A stretch of 64,000 nt of DNA from Ectopseudomonas oleovorans (lineage in GTDB: Bacteria > Pseudomonadota > Gammaproteobacteria > Pseudomonadales > Pseudomonadaceae), in contig NZ_QASO01000129.1 in assembly GCF_003052605.1 (NCBI RefSeq), positions 43,052-107,051 of the forward strand, read 5' to 3'. The first letter of the stretch is position 1. Each line of letters opens with the position of its first letter. The notes beneath the pieces are model-generated. The model was given only the letters and a program-made list of their open reading frames with translations. It ran no database searches and was not told the DNA's origin. Below, in pieces: positions 22,195 through 30,905 of this stretch. The position numbers and the translations under genes are program-made.

Positions 22195-23003
22195 GCGCCG
22201 GTCTCGAGGGCGACAGCCTGCTCCTCGCTGGCCAGTTGCGACTCGGCCAGACGATAGAGCTCGATCTGCCCATCCCAGTGCTCGATCAGCGCCGTGCAGG
22301 ATTCCACCCAGTCGCCGCAGTTCATGTACTCGACACCACTGACCTGACGGATTTCGGCGTGGTGGATGTGACCACAGACCACGCCCTGCAGGCCGCGCTT
22401 GACGCACTCGTGAGCGATGGCCTCCTCGAAGTCGCTGATGAAGTTCACCGCAGTCTTGACCTTGTGCTTGAGGTAAGCCGACAGCGACCAGTAGCCGTAG
22501 CCCCAGCGGCTGCGCCAGTGATTGAGCCAGCGGTTGAGGGTCAGGGTGAATTCGTAGGCCGAGTCGCCGAGAAAGGCCAGCCAGCGGTGATAACGGGTAA
22601 TCACATCGAACTGATCGCCATGGATCACCAGCAATTGCCGGCCATCGGCCGTGACGTGCACGGCCTCGTCGACCAGTTGGATATTGCCCAGCAGCAGGCT
22701 GGAGTAACGACGCAGAAACTCGTCATGGTTGCCGGTGACGTAGATCACTTCGGTGCCGTGCTTGCTCATGGTCAGCAGACGGCGGATGACGTTGGTGTGC
22801 GCCTGTGGCCAGTAGATGCCGCCGCGCAGTTTCCAGCCGTCGATGATGTCGCCCACCAGGTAGATACGGTCGGCGTGGTAGCGCTTGAGAAAGGCTGCCA
22901 GGTGCTCGGCCTGGCAATCGCGGGTGCCGAGGTGTACATCGGAGATCCACAGGGTACGGACACGTTGCTTGCGGCTGGGCTTGGCGAGCTGGACGCTGGT
23001 CAT
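22191..23003 (-). CDS. plcP: Metallophosphoesterase PlcP (phospholipase C for lipid remodelling)
   Basis: 270 aa. Complete binuclear metal site: SDVHLGT, VGDIIDG, TGNHDEF, HGDQFD and CGHIHHAE. It resembles LpxH, but gene order (cyaB-agt-plcP-araC-csaA) and family identify PlcP, which cleaves phospholipids to diacylglycerol when phosphate is scarce. The freed diacylglycerol is then glycosylated by the next gene. Four Pho-box repeats lie 43-82 bases upstream. Confidence 0.85.
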   Translation of the reverse strand: MTSVQLAKPSRKQRVRTLWISDVHLGTRDCQAEHLAAFLKRYHADRIYLVGDIIDGWKLRGGIYWPQAHTNVIRRLLTMSKHGTEVIYVTGNHDEFLRRYSSLLLGNIQLVDEAVHVTADGRQLLVIHGDQFDVITRYHRWLAFLGDSAYEFTLTLNRWLNHWRSRWGYGYWSLSAYLKHKVKTAVNFISDFEEAIAHECVKRGLQGVVCGHIHHAEIRQVSGVEYMNCGDWVESCTALIEHWDGQIELYRLAESQLASEEQAVALETGA

Positions 23004-23045
23004 GGGCGACCTCCGGCTGGGTTTAGACGAGCTTGAGGGGTCGCG

Positions 23046-23085
23046 GTGAAAGGCTTGTGACGGGAAAAAGACGGTTCCATGACGC
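23046..23085 (-). promoter_or_regulatory. Four tandem PhoB half-sites (two Pho boxes)
   Basis: On the minus strand: GCGTCAT (23085-23079), CCGTCTT (23074-23068), CCGTCAC (23063-23057), CTTTCAC (23052-23046). Each is separated by exactly four bases, giving the 11-bp period of PhoB binding (consensus CTGTCAT). They lie between plcP and the divergent AraC gene. Confidence 0.8.
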
Positions 23086-23137
23086 AGCAGCGCCCCGGCC
23101 CAGGCGTTACACTGCGGCGGTTGCCGAGGAAACCGCC

Positions 23138-23884
23138 ATGCTCCCGATCCTGTCCCTGCGTCATTACAGCCACGAAGTGCTCAGCCATAGCCACGACCAC
23201 GCGCAACTGGTGTTCGGCCTGGCGGGCGAGCTGCAATTCGAAGTCGATGGCCAGGGCAGCCAGGTGCTGCGCCATCACCTGGCCGTGGTACCGGCCGAAG
23301 CGCGCCATACCTGCGGCAGCCCACGCGGCAGCCAGTGCCTGGTGCTGGACCTGCCGGCCAATGACTGGCTGGAGCGCCAGCTTGGCCACCATGCGAGCGA
23401 CATCCAGCGTCTGTTGGACAAACCCAACGCACTGCAACTCGATCCCTCGCAGGGGCAGCTACTCAACTGGCTGGCCAGCAGCCCGATCAATGATCCAATC
23501 ATCGCGGGCCAAGGTGCGGCCTTGCTACTCGGCAGCCTGGCCTGCAGCCGCCAGCATGCCGAGACGACCGGCTTGCCGCTGACAGCCCTGGATCGCTATA
23601 TCGAACAGCACGCAGCGCATCCGCTGCAGGTGGCAGATCTGGCACGCCTGGCCGGTCTGTCGGTGGCGCGCTTCCATGCGCGTTTCCTCGCCGAGACCGG
23701 GCGCACGCCGATGGAACATATTCGCCAACGGCGCCTGCAACTCGCCGAACAGCTGTTGCGTGGCAGCGACCTGGCAGTTGGCGAAATCGCCGCACGGGTC
23801 GGCTACAGCTCGCAAAGCGCCTTCACCGCTGCCCTCTCTCGCCATCTCGGCATGACCCCGCGACAGTTGCGCCGCACGCGCTAG
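23138..23884 (+). CDS. AraC-family regulator with cupin-type N-terminus
   Basis: 248 aa, with GAGG upstream of the ATG at 23138. N-terminal half (LSHSHDHAQLVFGLAGELQF, HHLAVVPAEARHTC) is a cupin sensor. C-terminal double HTH: LQVADLARLAGLSVARFHAR and VGEIAARVGYSSQSAFTAAL. Homologues stand between plcP and csaA in P. aeruginosa. The ligand is unknown. Divergent from plcP, so the Pho boxes may also influence it. Confidence 0.85.
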   Translation: MLPILSLRHYSHEVLSHSHDHAQLVFGLAGELQFEVDGQGSQVLRHHLAVVPAEARHTCGSPRGSQCLVLDLPANDWLERQLGHHASDIQRLLDKPNALQLDPSQGQLLNWLASSPINDPIIAGQGAALLLGSLACSRQHAETTGLPLTALDRYIEQHAAHPLQVADLARLAGLSVARFHARFLAETGRTPMEHIRQRRLQLAEQLLRGSDLAVGEIAARVGYSSQSAFTAALSRHLGMTPRQLRRTR

Positions 23885-23911
23885 CAGCCCCAGCGGCGCA
23901 CCGCTCTCGTA

Positions 23912-24068
23912 GTGTGGGTTAGCCGCCTGTCACGCTGGTTGGCTACCCCGCCGAAACCGGTGTGGCGTAACCCACCATCGTCGCCAATCGTTACATCGCC
24001 TGGTGGGTTACGCGGCGCGTCACGATGGAAGTGTCTGATCGTTCGAAGGTTAGCGCCGCTAACCCACC
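23912..24068. repeat. Intergenic family of GTGGGTTA/TAACCCAC inverted units
   Basis: Four units: GTGGGTTAGC (23913), GCGTAACCCACC (23963), GGTGGGTTACGC (24002) and GCTAACCCACC (24056), alternating in orientation. They can fold as large hairpins. This fills much of the 300-base gap before csaA. Similar repeats are scattered through Pseudomonas intergenic regions. Confidence 0.6.
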
Positions 24069-24187
24069 CTATGTGCTCCTGCCACCTTCAGACCTGATTG
24101 AGAGTCCGACGACAAAACTCGTAGTTCCTGCGACAGACAGCCCTTCGCGAGGCGCCTAGACTGCGCGTCAGTAACCAGGAGTACCCC

Positions 24188-24523
24188 ATGCAAACCATCG
24201 AATGGCAGGATTTCGAGAAAGTGGAGCTGCGCGTCGGCACCATTCGCTGCGCTCGTCCCAATGAAAAGGCAGTGAAGCCGGCCTACGTGCTGGACGTGGA
24301 TCTCGGCGAACTGGGCATCAAGACCTCCAGTGCGCAAATCACCGCGCATTACAGCTGTGGCGAGCTGATTGGTCGTCAGGTGCTGTGCGTGTGCAATTTC
24401 GCCCCCAAACGCATCGCCGGGGTACGCTCGGAAGTGCTGGTCACCGGTGTCTATGACAGCGACAACCGTGTCGTCCTCGCCGGGTTCGACCAGCCATTGC
24501 CCAACGGTGCGCGCCTGGCATGA
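24188..24523 (+). CDS. csaA: CsaA tRNA-binding-domain chaperone
   Basis: 111 aa, AGGAG before the ATG. The single OB-fold EMAP/tRNA-binding domain is seen in FEKVELRVGTIRCARP, KPAYVLDVDLGELGIKTSSA, QVLCVCNFAPKRIAG and SEVLVTGV. CsaA has chaperone and export-related activity in Bacillus. It overlaps the EamA exporter start (ATGA). Confidence 0.9.
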   Translation: MQTIEWQDFEKVELRVGTIRCARPNEKAVKPAYVLDVDLGELGIKTSSAQITAHYSCGELIGRQVLCVCNFAPKRIAGVRSEVLVTGVYDSDNRVVLAGFDQPLPNGARLA

Positions 24524-25371
24524 CGGAACGTAACGCCCTGCTGGCGATTCACCTGGGTGCCCTGCTGTTCGGCCTGTCGGGCATTTTCGGCAAACTGGCG
24601 GCGACCACGCCGAACATGATTGCAGGCGGCCGCGCGTTCTTCGCCGTGCTCGCCCTGGGCCTGGCCGCGCTGCTCTGGCGCAGCCGCAATGCGGTTCGCC
24701 CGAGCCTACGGCAGATGACTCTGCTGGCACTCGGCGGCCTGCTGCTGGGCACGCATTGGGTCACCTTTTTCGAAGCGGTGAAGGTCTCCGGCGTGGCCAT
24801 CGCCACCCTCGGCTTCGCCAGCTTCCCGGCCTTCACCGTCCTGCTGGAGGGCCTGCTGTTTCGCGAGCGCACCCGCCCCGGCGAGTTCGCCATGGTCGGC
24901 GTGGTATGCGTGGGGCTGATCCTGGTCACGCCCGAGTTCAGCCTGAACAGTGACGCCACAGTCGGATTGCTGTGGGCAGTGTTGTCGGGCTTTCTGTTCG
25001 CCCTGCTGTCGCTGCTCAATCGCGCCAGCACCCGTGGCCTCGACCCGGTACAGGCGGCGCTGTACCAGAACGTCGCCGTGTTCATCTGCTTCCTGCCGCT
25101 GGCCTGGCCGCTGCTGCCCAGCGTGCGCCCGGTGGACTGGCTGTGGCTGGCCATGCTCGGCATCTTCTGCACCGGCCTGGCACACAGCCTGTTCGTCGCC
25201 AGCCTGCGCGTGCTCAAGGCGCGCACCACAGCAGTGATCTTCGCCCTGGAGCCGGTCTACGGGATTCTGTTCGCCTGGTGGCTGTTCAGCGAGCAGCCGA
25301 CGCTGCGCATGCTGGCCGGAGGCATGCTGATCGTCAGCGCCATCTTCGTTTCGGCGCGGATGGGGCGTTGA
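24520..25371 (+). CDS. EamA/DMT-family exporter
   Basis: 283 aa with ten hydrophobic segments and two EamA repeats (LLAIHLGALLFGLSGIFGKL near the start, LLWAVLSGFLFALLSLLNRA at mid-length). RhaT/YdcZ-like metabolite exporters share this design. EPVYGILFAWWLFSEQP is the conserved last-helix loop. Substrate unknown. Co-translated with csaA. Confidence 0.85.
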   Translation: MTERNALLAIHLGALLFGLSGIFGKLAATTPNMIAGGRAFFAVLALGLAALLWRSRNAVRPSLRQMTLLALGGLLLGTHWVTFFEAVKVSGVAIATLGFASFPAFTVLLEGLLFRERTRPGEFAMVGVVCVGLILVTPEFSLNSDATVGLLWAVLSGFLFALLSLLNRASTRGLDPVQAALYQNVAVFICFLPLAWPLLPSVRPVDWLWLAMLGIFCTGLAHSLFVASLRVLKARTTAVIFALEPVYGILFAWWLFSEQPTLRMLAGGMLIVSAIFVSARMGR

Positions 25372-25395
25372 ACCAAGCGGTGCGCACAGCGCACC

Positions 25396-25677
25396 CTACC
25401 GGTCGTTGTGACCCAGATCGCGACCTGGATCGATCAGATCACGCACCCGCTGCTTGAGCACCTTGGCCTCGGGGAAACCACCATCGGCCTTGCGTTCCCA
25501 GATCTGTTGGCCATCGCAGAGGATGCGGAACACGCCGCCGGTGCCCGGCTCCAGGCTGACCCGGCCGAGCTCGTCGGCAAAGGTGCTCAGCAGTTCCTGA
25601 GCCAGCCACGCGGCGCGCAGCAGCCACTGACACTGGGTGCAATAGGTGATGACGATTTCGGGCTTCTGATCGGGCAT
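25396..25677 (-). CDS. SelT/SelW/SelH-family Rdx protein
   Basis: 93 aa. YCTQCQWLLRAAWLAQELLS with a CxxC redox pair at about residues 13-16, followed by GTGGVFRILCDGQQIWERK and GFPEAKVLKQRVRDLIDP, is the thioredoxin-like Rdx fold of bacterial selenoprotein W homologues (here both cysteines, no selenocysteine). Probable thiol-redox role. Lies convergent with eamA. Confidence 0.85.
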   Translation of the reverse strand: MPDQKPEIVITYCTQCQWLLRAAWLAQELLSTFADELGRVSLEPGTGGVFRILCDGQQIWERKADGGFPEAKVLKQRVRDLIDPGRDLGHNDR

Positions 25678-25748
25678 GGCAGCGGCTCTACTGTGGGGCT
25701 TGATGCCTATAATAACGGCCTTTGTCTCTGCTCCTGCCGGAATCCATC

Positions 25749-27935
25749 ATGCGCCGCCTGCTCCTTTCGCTGCTTTGCCTGTTCGCTCTGTCCAGCCTGC
25801 CTGTCATCGCCGCCGAACGTGTCGGCCTGGTGCTGTCGGGCGGCGCCGCTCGCGGCCTGGCACACATTGGTGTGCTCAAGGCGCTGGAAGAACAAGGCAT
25901 TCGCATCGACGCCATCGCCGGTACCAGCATGGGCGCCATCGTCGGCGGGCTCTATGCCGCCGGCTATTCGGTGGCTGAGCTTGAGCGCCTGGCGCTGGAA
26001 CTGGACTGGCAACAGGCGCTGTCCGACTCACCGCCACGCGAGGACATCCCCTTTCGCCGCAAGCAGGACGACCGCGATTTTCTGATCAAGCAGAAACTCA
26101 GTTTCCGCGACGACGGCAGCCTTGGCCTGCCGCTGGGCGTGATTCAGGGTCAGAACCTGGCGCTGCTGCTGGAAAGCCTGCTGGTGCATCGCAGCGCCAC
26201 CCGCGATTTCGATCATCTGCCGATCCCCTATCGCGCCGTGGCCACCGATGTGGTCACGGGTGAACAGGTGATCATGAGCAGCGGCCACCTGCCGCAGGTG
26301 ATGCGCGCCAGCATGTCGATCCCGGCGGTGTTCGCCCCGGTGGAAGTGGACGGCCGCCTGCTGGTCGACGGCGGCATGGTCAACAATGTGCCAATCGACG
26401 TCGCGCGGCAGATGGGCGTCGATTACGTCATCGTCGTCGACCTGGGTATGCCACTGAAACCGGCCAAGGACCTGCTCACCGTGGTCGACGTGATGAATCA
26501 GTCGATCAACCTGATGATGCGCAAGAACTCCGAGGCGCAACTCGAAACGCTGGAAGCGGACGACGTACTGATCCTGCCACCTCTGGCTGGCTTCGGCGTC
26601 GCCGACTTCAATCGGGGCGAACAGATGATGGAGGCCGGCTATCGCGCCACACAGATTCAGGCAGAGCGTTTGGCTCGCTTGCGCACCGGCAGTGCCGGCA
26701 ACCCGGCGCTGGCCATGGCGCGCTCGCGCGAACAGCGCACACCGGTGATTCGCGAAATCCACGTGGAGAACGACTCGAAAGTCGGCGATGCAGTGATTCG
26801 CCGGCATATTCGCCAACCGCTCGGCGAGCCACTGGACATGGATCGCCTGCAGAAAGACATGGGCACGCTGTACGGCCTGGACTACTTCGAGCGCGTGCAA
26901 TACCGGGTAGAGCCGCTGGACGAGCGCGGTAGCGCCCTGGTGATCGATGCCCGCGGCAAGCGCACCGGCACCGATTACCTGCGCCTGGGCCTGAATCTGT
27001 CGGATGACATGCGTGGCGACAGCCCCTTCAATATCGGCGCCAGTTACCGCATCAACGGCATCAACGAGCTCGGCGCCGAATGGCTGACTCGCTTGCAGTT
27101 AGGTGACCGCCAGGAGCTCTACAGCGAGTTCTATCAGCCGCTGGACGCCGGCTCACGTTACTTCGTCGCGCCCTACCTGTTCGGCGAGGCGCAGAACGTC
27201 GAAGCGATTCTGGACAACGACCCCATCGCCGAATACCGCCTGGAACGCTACGGCTACGGTCTCAATCTCGGCCGACAGATTGCCAACAATGGCGAGATTC
27301 GCTTCGGCATCGCTCAGGCCTGGGGCGAGGCGGATGTCCGCGTAGGCGAGCGCGACCTGCCCAGCTTCAGCTTCAGCGAGGGCTACTACGAACTGCTGTA
27401 CTCCTTCGACACCCTGGACAACCTCGACTTCCCGCGCACCGGCGAGGATATCGGCCTGATGCTGCGCAAGTACGACCGCGACCTGGGCTCGGACGAGGCA
27501 TATCGCCAATGGCAACTGAAGCTGGACAAGGCCTACAGCCACGGCCCCAATACCTGGCTGTTCGGCGGTCGCTACGGGCGTACCCTGGATGAAGCGGAGG
27601 TGGTCACCTCGGGTTTCATTCTCGGTGGTGCCCAGGAATTGTCGGGCTTTCGTCAGGACTCGCTGAGCGGCCAGAACATGGCCCTGGCACGGATGATCTA
27701 CTACCGGCGCATGACACAAACCTCGATGCTGCCGCTGAACTTCCCGCTGTACCTGGGCCTGTCGCTGGAGCGCGGCCGTGCCTGGAACAACGACAACGCT
27801 TTCGATAGCGGCTATATCAACGCAGCCAGCATCTTCCTCGGCCTGGACACCCCGCTAGGCCCGCTGAACTTCAGCTACGGCTTCAACGACGAGCGGGAGA
27901 AGGCGCTGTATCTCAATCTGGGCAAGAGCTTCTGA
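25749..27935 (+). CDS. plpD: PlpD: patatin-like phospholipase, type Vd autotransporter
   Basis: 728 aa, the P. aeruginosa PlpD length. Signal peptide (residues 1-22). Patatin domain with oxyanion loop SGGAARG, nucleophile Ser60 in GTSMG and catalytic Asp in LLVDGGMVNN. A POTRA domain (IREIHVENDSKVGDAVIRRH) precedes a 16-strand-type beta barrel ending in Phe. The passenger is a phospholipase A1 that is secreted through its own barrel. No truncation seen. Confidence 0.92.
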   Translation: MRRLLLSLLCLFALSSLPVIAAERVGLVLSGGAARGLAHIGVLKALEEQGIRIDAIAGTSMGAIVGGLYAAGYSVAELERLALELDWQQALSDSPPREDIPFRRKQDDRDFLIKQKLSFRDDGSLGLPLGVIQGQNLALLLESLLVHRSATRDFDHLPIPYRAVATDVVTGEQVIMSSGHLPQVMRASMSIPAVFAPVEVDGRLLVDGGMVNNVPIDVARQMGVDYVIVVDLGMPLKPAKDLLTVVDVMNQSINLMMRKNSEAQLETLEADDVLILPPLAGFGVADFNRGEQMMEAGYRATQIQAERLARLRTGSAGNPALAMARSREQRTPVIREIHVENDSKVGDAVIRRHIRQPLGEPLDMDRLQKDMGTLYGLDYFERVQYRVEPLDERGSALVIDARGKRTGTDYLRLGLNLSDDMRGDSPFNIGASYRINGINELGAEWLTRLQLGDRQELYSEFYQPLDAGSRYFVAPYLFGEAQNVEAILDNDPIAEYRLERYGYGLNLGRQIANNGEIRFGIAQAWGEADVRVGERDLPSFSFSEGYYELLYSFDTLDNLDFPRTGEDIGLMLRKYDRDLGSDEAYRQWQLKLDKAYSHGPNTWLFGGRYGRTLDEAEVVTSGFILGGAQELSGFRQDSLSGQNMALARMIYYRRMTQTSMLPLNFPLYLGLSLERGRAWNNDNAFDSGYINAASIFLGLDTPLGPLNFSYGFNDEREKALYLNLGKSF

Positions 27936-27942
27936 AACGACC

Positions 27943-27965
27943 AGGCCGCGACATACGCGCGGCCT
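27943..27965. terminator. Hairpin between convergent plpD and FimV-like genes
   Basis: AGGCCGC (27943-27949) pairs with GCGGCCT (27959-27965). There is no clear T-run on either side, so termination may be weak or Rho-assisted. Confidence 0.4.
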
Positions 27966-27990
27966 CGTCAGGTGTAGCAGCACAAGTCTG

Positions 27991-30063
27991 TCAGGCGATT
28001 TCCGCCAGCAACTGGCGCGCGGCCTTCCTCTGCTCGTCATCGCCGTGATCGATCACCTCGTTGAGGATGTCGCAGGCGGTGGCGATATCGCCCTGTTTGA
28101 TATAGGCCAGCGCCTGGTTAAGCTGGGCCATGTGCTCCGGATTGCCCGCCAGGTGGTCGATGTCGCCCTGCAGCGCAGCGGTGGCATCGGCATCACCGGC
28201 GAAAGCGTCGATGAAGTTGTCATCCAGCGCCGGCACCTCATCACTGAGCACCATTTCCATCTCACTGAAGGCGCTCAACTGCTCGTCTTCATGATGCAGT
28301 TCGAACACCTCCGGGAGCTCCTGCAGATTGCTGGCGAACGACGGATCGAACTCCGGTTCTGCAGCAGCCTTGGGTTTGGCCTTGGCGGCAGCAGGGAAAG
28401 GGCTGACCAGATCCCAATCGGCATCCAGCGACAGGTCGTCGAGGTTGAGCTGAAAATCAGGTTCGGCCGCAGGCTGCTGCACAGCGATAACCTCGGTCGG
28501 TACCTGCTGAGTCACCCGCAGATCAGGATGCCGCGCCTTCAAGGCATCGATGCGTGCGGCGTCGAACGCTTCGGCGCGCAGCACGGCCTCCTCACGCGCG
28601 AAGCCCGCCCCGTCGCCCAGCAGCGCCAGAACTTCCAATAGACGGAAGCGCAGATCGCTGCGCTGCGGCTCCTGAGCCAGCGCCTTGCTCAGCTCACCAC
28701 GGGCCTCGCTGAAGCGACCGTAGGCGATGTAGACATTGGCCGCCTCGAGTGGGTCGACCGGCCCTTGAGCACGCACCGGAGCCGGCGCCGGTACTGCCTT
28801 GACCACCGGAGCTGCGCCAACCGCCGCGAGTAGCGGACGAGGCGGTTGCTGCGGTGGCTGCCCCTTGGGTTGTACCTGCACCACCGGCATGGTTTTCTCG
28901 CCACGCCGCCGCACGGCCCAGAAAAGCGCACCGAGCAACAGCAGAAGCCCTATACCACCGGCCAACAGGGTCGACCACCAGCCGCGCTCTGCTGCCGCGG
29001 GCTCCTCGACACTGACCGGCGCGGCGGCAATGGGCTGGGCGGCCGGCTCGGCGGGCGTGCGCGCAGCCAGCTCAGCCAACTGAGCATCCTTCTGCGCCAA
29101 TTGCTCCTGCAACTGCTGCAGTTGCAATTGCAGTTGCGCCAAGCCTTGTTGCAGTTGCAGATTTTCCGCCGCCTGGTTGGCCAGCTCCAGATCGACCTGG
29201 CGCTGCCTCTCGGCCAGCAGCTCCAGGCTTTCGCTTTGCTGCGGTGCTGGCTCCAGGGCAGCCAGAGGCGCGCTAACGGGCCCTTCGGCAGTGTTTTCAG
29301 CGAGCACGGGTGAGGCCTCGGCAGCGACCGGAGCAGCGCTCGGCGGGGCAGCCTCCGCACGGGCGGCATCCGGCAGCAGCAGGTCGGCGCCAGCCTGTAG
29401 ACGACTTGGATCGCCGCCAGCGAAGGCATTCGGGTTGAGGGCAAGAATGCCCTCCATCAGCGCCTGCTGAGACAGCGTACTGCCCTGCTCACGCAAACGC
29501 GCGGCGATGGACCAGAGACTGTCGCCACGGCTGACCTGATGACGGTGCCCAGCAGATGCACGCGGCGGCGTGACCGCTCTGACCGACGAGGCCGGTGCTG
29601 CGGTGCGGTTAGAGGGTTGCGATACGGCAGCAGCGCTTGGTGCGGTTACAGCGGAATAAGCCGAAGAACCAGGTGGATCGAGCAGAACCGTATATTCACG
29701 TAGTAACTGGCCATTGGGACGCGCCACTTCGACGATGAAGTTCAGGTATGGCTCACGCACCGGACGGTTCGACACCACGCGGATCACACTACGTGATCCC
29801 TGCAGAAGCGGCGTGAAACGCAGATCATTGAGAAAGTAGAAGCGCTCCACCCCCGAACGACTGAACACCTCGGCTGGTGCCAGACCGACACGCAGATCCT
29901 GCGCGCCCAGATCACCCACTTCCAGCAGCTCGATCTCGGCCTCGAAAGGCTGATTCAGCGCAGAATGCAGCGTGATTTCACCCAAACCAAGCGCCGGAGC
30001 CATTCCCGAATAGAGGGCGGACCCCGACGCCAGACCCAACATTAATTGACGCACCCGAGCCAT
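27991..30063 (-). CDS. FimV-like LysM/TPR envelope protein
   Basis: 690 aa from an ATG at 30063 with GGAGG six bases upstream. N-terminal signal and FimV domain (ALNQPFEAEIELLEVGDL), LysM near residue 180 (VSRGDSLWSIAARLREQGS), Gln-rich coiled coil, one membrane span (WWSTLLAGGIGLLLLLGALF), acidic cytoplasmic tail with TPR and a FimV C-terminal motif (QALAYIKQGDIATACDILNE). FimV proteins organise polar or septal complexes. This is the second paralogue type found beside plpD in P. aeruginosa. Confidence 0.85.
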   Translation of the reverse strand: MARVRQLMLGLASGSALYSGMAPALGLGEITLHSALNQPFEAEIELLEVGDLGAQDLRVGLAPAEVFSRSGVERFYFLNDLRFTPLLQGSRSVIRVVSNRPVREPYLNFIVEVARPNGQLLREYTVLLDPPGSSAYSAVTAPSAAAVSQPSNRTAAPASSVRAVTPPRASAGHRHQVSRGDSLWSIAARLREQGSTLSQQALMEGILALNPNAFAGGDPSRLQAGADLLLPDAARAEAAPPSAAPVAAEASPVLAENTAEGPVSAPLAALEPAPQQSESLELLAERQRQVDLELANQAAENLQLQQGLAQLQLQLQQLQEQLAQKDAQLAELAARTPAEPAAQPIAAAPVSVEEPAAAERGWWSTLLAGGIGLLLLLGALFWAVRRRGEKTMPVVQVQPKGQPPQQPPRPLLAAVGAAPVVKAVPAPAPVRAQGPVDPLEAANVYIAYGRFSEARGELSKALAQEPQRSDLRFRLLEVLALLGDGAGFAREEAVLRAEAFDAARIDALKARHPDLRVTQQVPTEVIAVQQPAAEPDFQLNLDDLSLDADWDLVSPFPAAAKAKPKAAAEPEFDPSFASNLQELPEVFELHHEDEQLSAFSEMEMVLSDEVPALDDNFIDAFAGDADATAALQGDIDHLAGNPEHMAQLNQALAYIKQGDIATACDILNEVIDHGDDEQRKAARQLLAEIA

Positions 30064-30341
30064 GCGACCTCCAGGGTTATTCGGCTCGAACGCCACCTCC
30101 TCGACTTCCTGTCTGAGCATCCCTTGGCCGGGAGGCTGGCGCCCTTGATAGTTCGAGAACGGGCGACAAGGTCCTTGTCGAGGCCGTCTCGAATTGCATT
30201 ATGGCTACTAATTCACAAAGTAGCGGCTTGGCGGCCAGTTTGCCGATGAAAGCACGGTGCCATCAAGTTGAATCAGTCAAAAATTAGGCAAATAAAAAAT
30301 ACGATCAAAAAAATGATCGGATTTTTGACAGTGCAGGCGGT
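30064..30341. other. AT-rich intergenic region
   Basis: No gene seen. The stretch 30275-30325 is strongly AT-rich, with paired GATCAAAAAAATGATC and AAAATTAGG/GGATTTTTGAC inverted segments. It probably holds promoter elements of the FimV-like gene and a terminator for the MarR gene. Confidence 0.4.
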
Positions 30342-30773
30342 TCACTTCATCAGGTTGCCGAGCACTCGAGCGTGCACCTGCTGACAGCGACGCAGATCCT
30401 CCTCGTCGATACCGGCGAAGACTTCATGGCGCAGCTGGGTGGAAATCGCTTCGATCTTCTCGATCAGAGGCTGCGCATCCGGCTGCAGCGCGATCTTCTT
30501 GGCACGGCGGTCTTCGGGTACTGCCACGCGAGTAACCAGCCCCTGACTTTCGAGACTGTCGAGTAGACGCGCCAGCGTCGGCCCCTCTACGCCGACGCTT
30601 TGCGCCAATTCACGCTGGGTCGGCATTTCGCTGAAGCGCGCCAGGTGCAGTAGCACCAGCCAGCGAGCCTGGGACAGGCCCAGCCCTACCAGGCGTCTAT
30701 CGAGTTCGGAACGCCAGGCACGGGATAGCTGGGCAACCTGCATGGCAAAGCGATGTTGATCGGGGTAAGACAT
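30342..30773 (-). CDS. MarR/SlyA-family regulator
   Basis: 143 aa from the ATG at 30773. Winged helix visible: SQARWLVLLHLARFSEMPTQ, RELAQSVGVEGPTLARLLDS, GLVTRVAVPEDRRAKKIAL. Matches the MarR gene located between the FimV-like and GGDEF genes in P. aeruginosa (PA3341 position). SlyA-type members act as counter-silencers or phenolic sensors. Ligand not evident. Confidence 0.85.
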   Translation of the reverse strand: MSYPDQHRFAMQVAQLSRAWRSELDRRLVGLGLSQARWLVLLHLARFSEMPTQRELAQSVGVEGPTLARLLDSLESQGLVTRVAVPEDRRAKKIALQPDAQPLIEKIEAISTQLRHEVFAGIDEEDLRRCQQVHARVLGNLMK

Positions 30774-30905
30774 GGGCAAGCGGACTCATACAAAGGTCAA
30801 AAACTAATTATTAGCCAGCTAGCCATAACCCGATGCGCAGGGCAAGCGCGGATTGCGCCATGAGCGTTGCAGAATGCGACCGGCTCGTTGCGCCCCGACT
30901 GCAAC

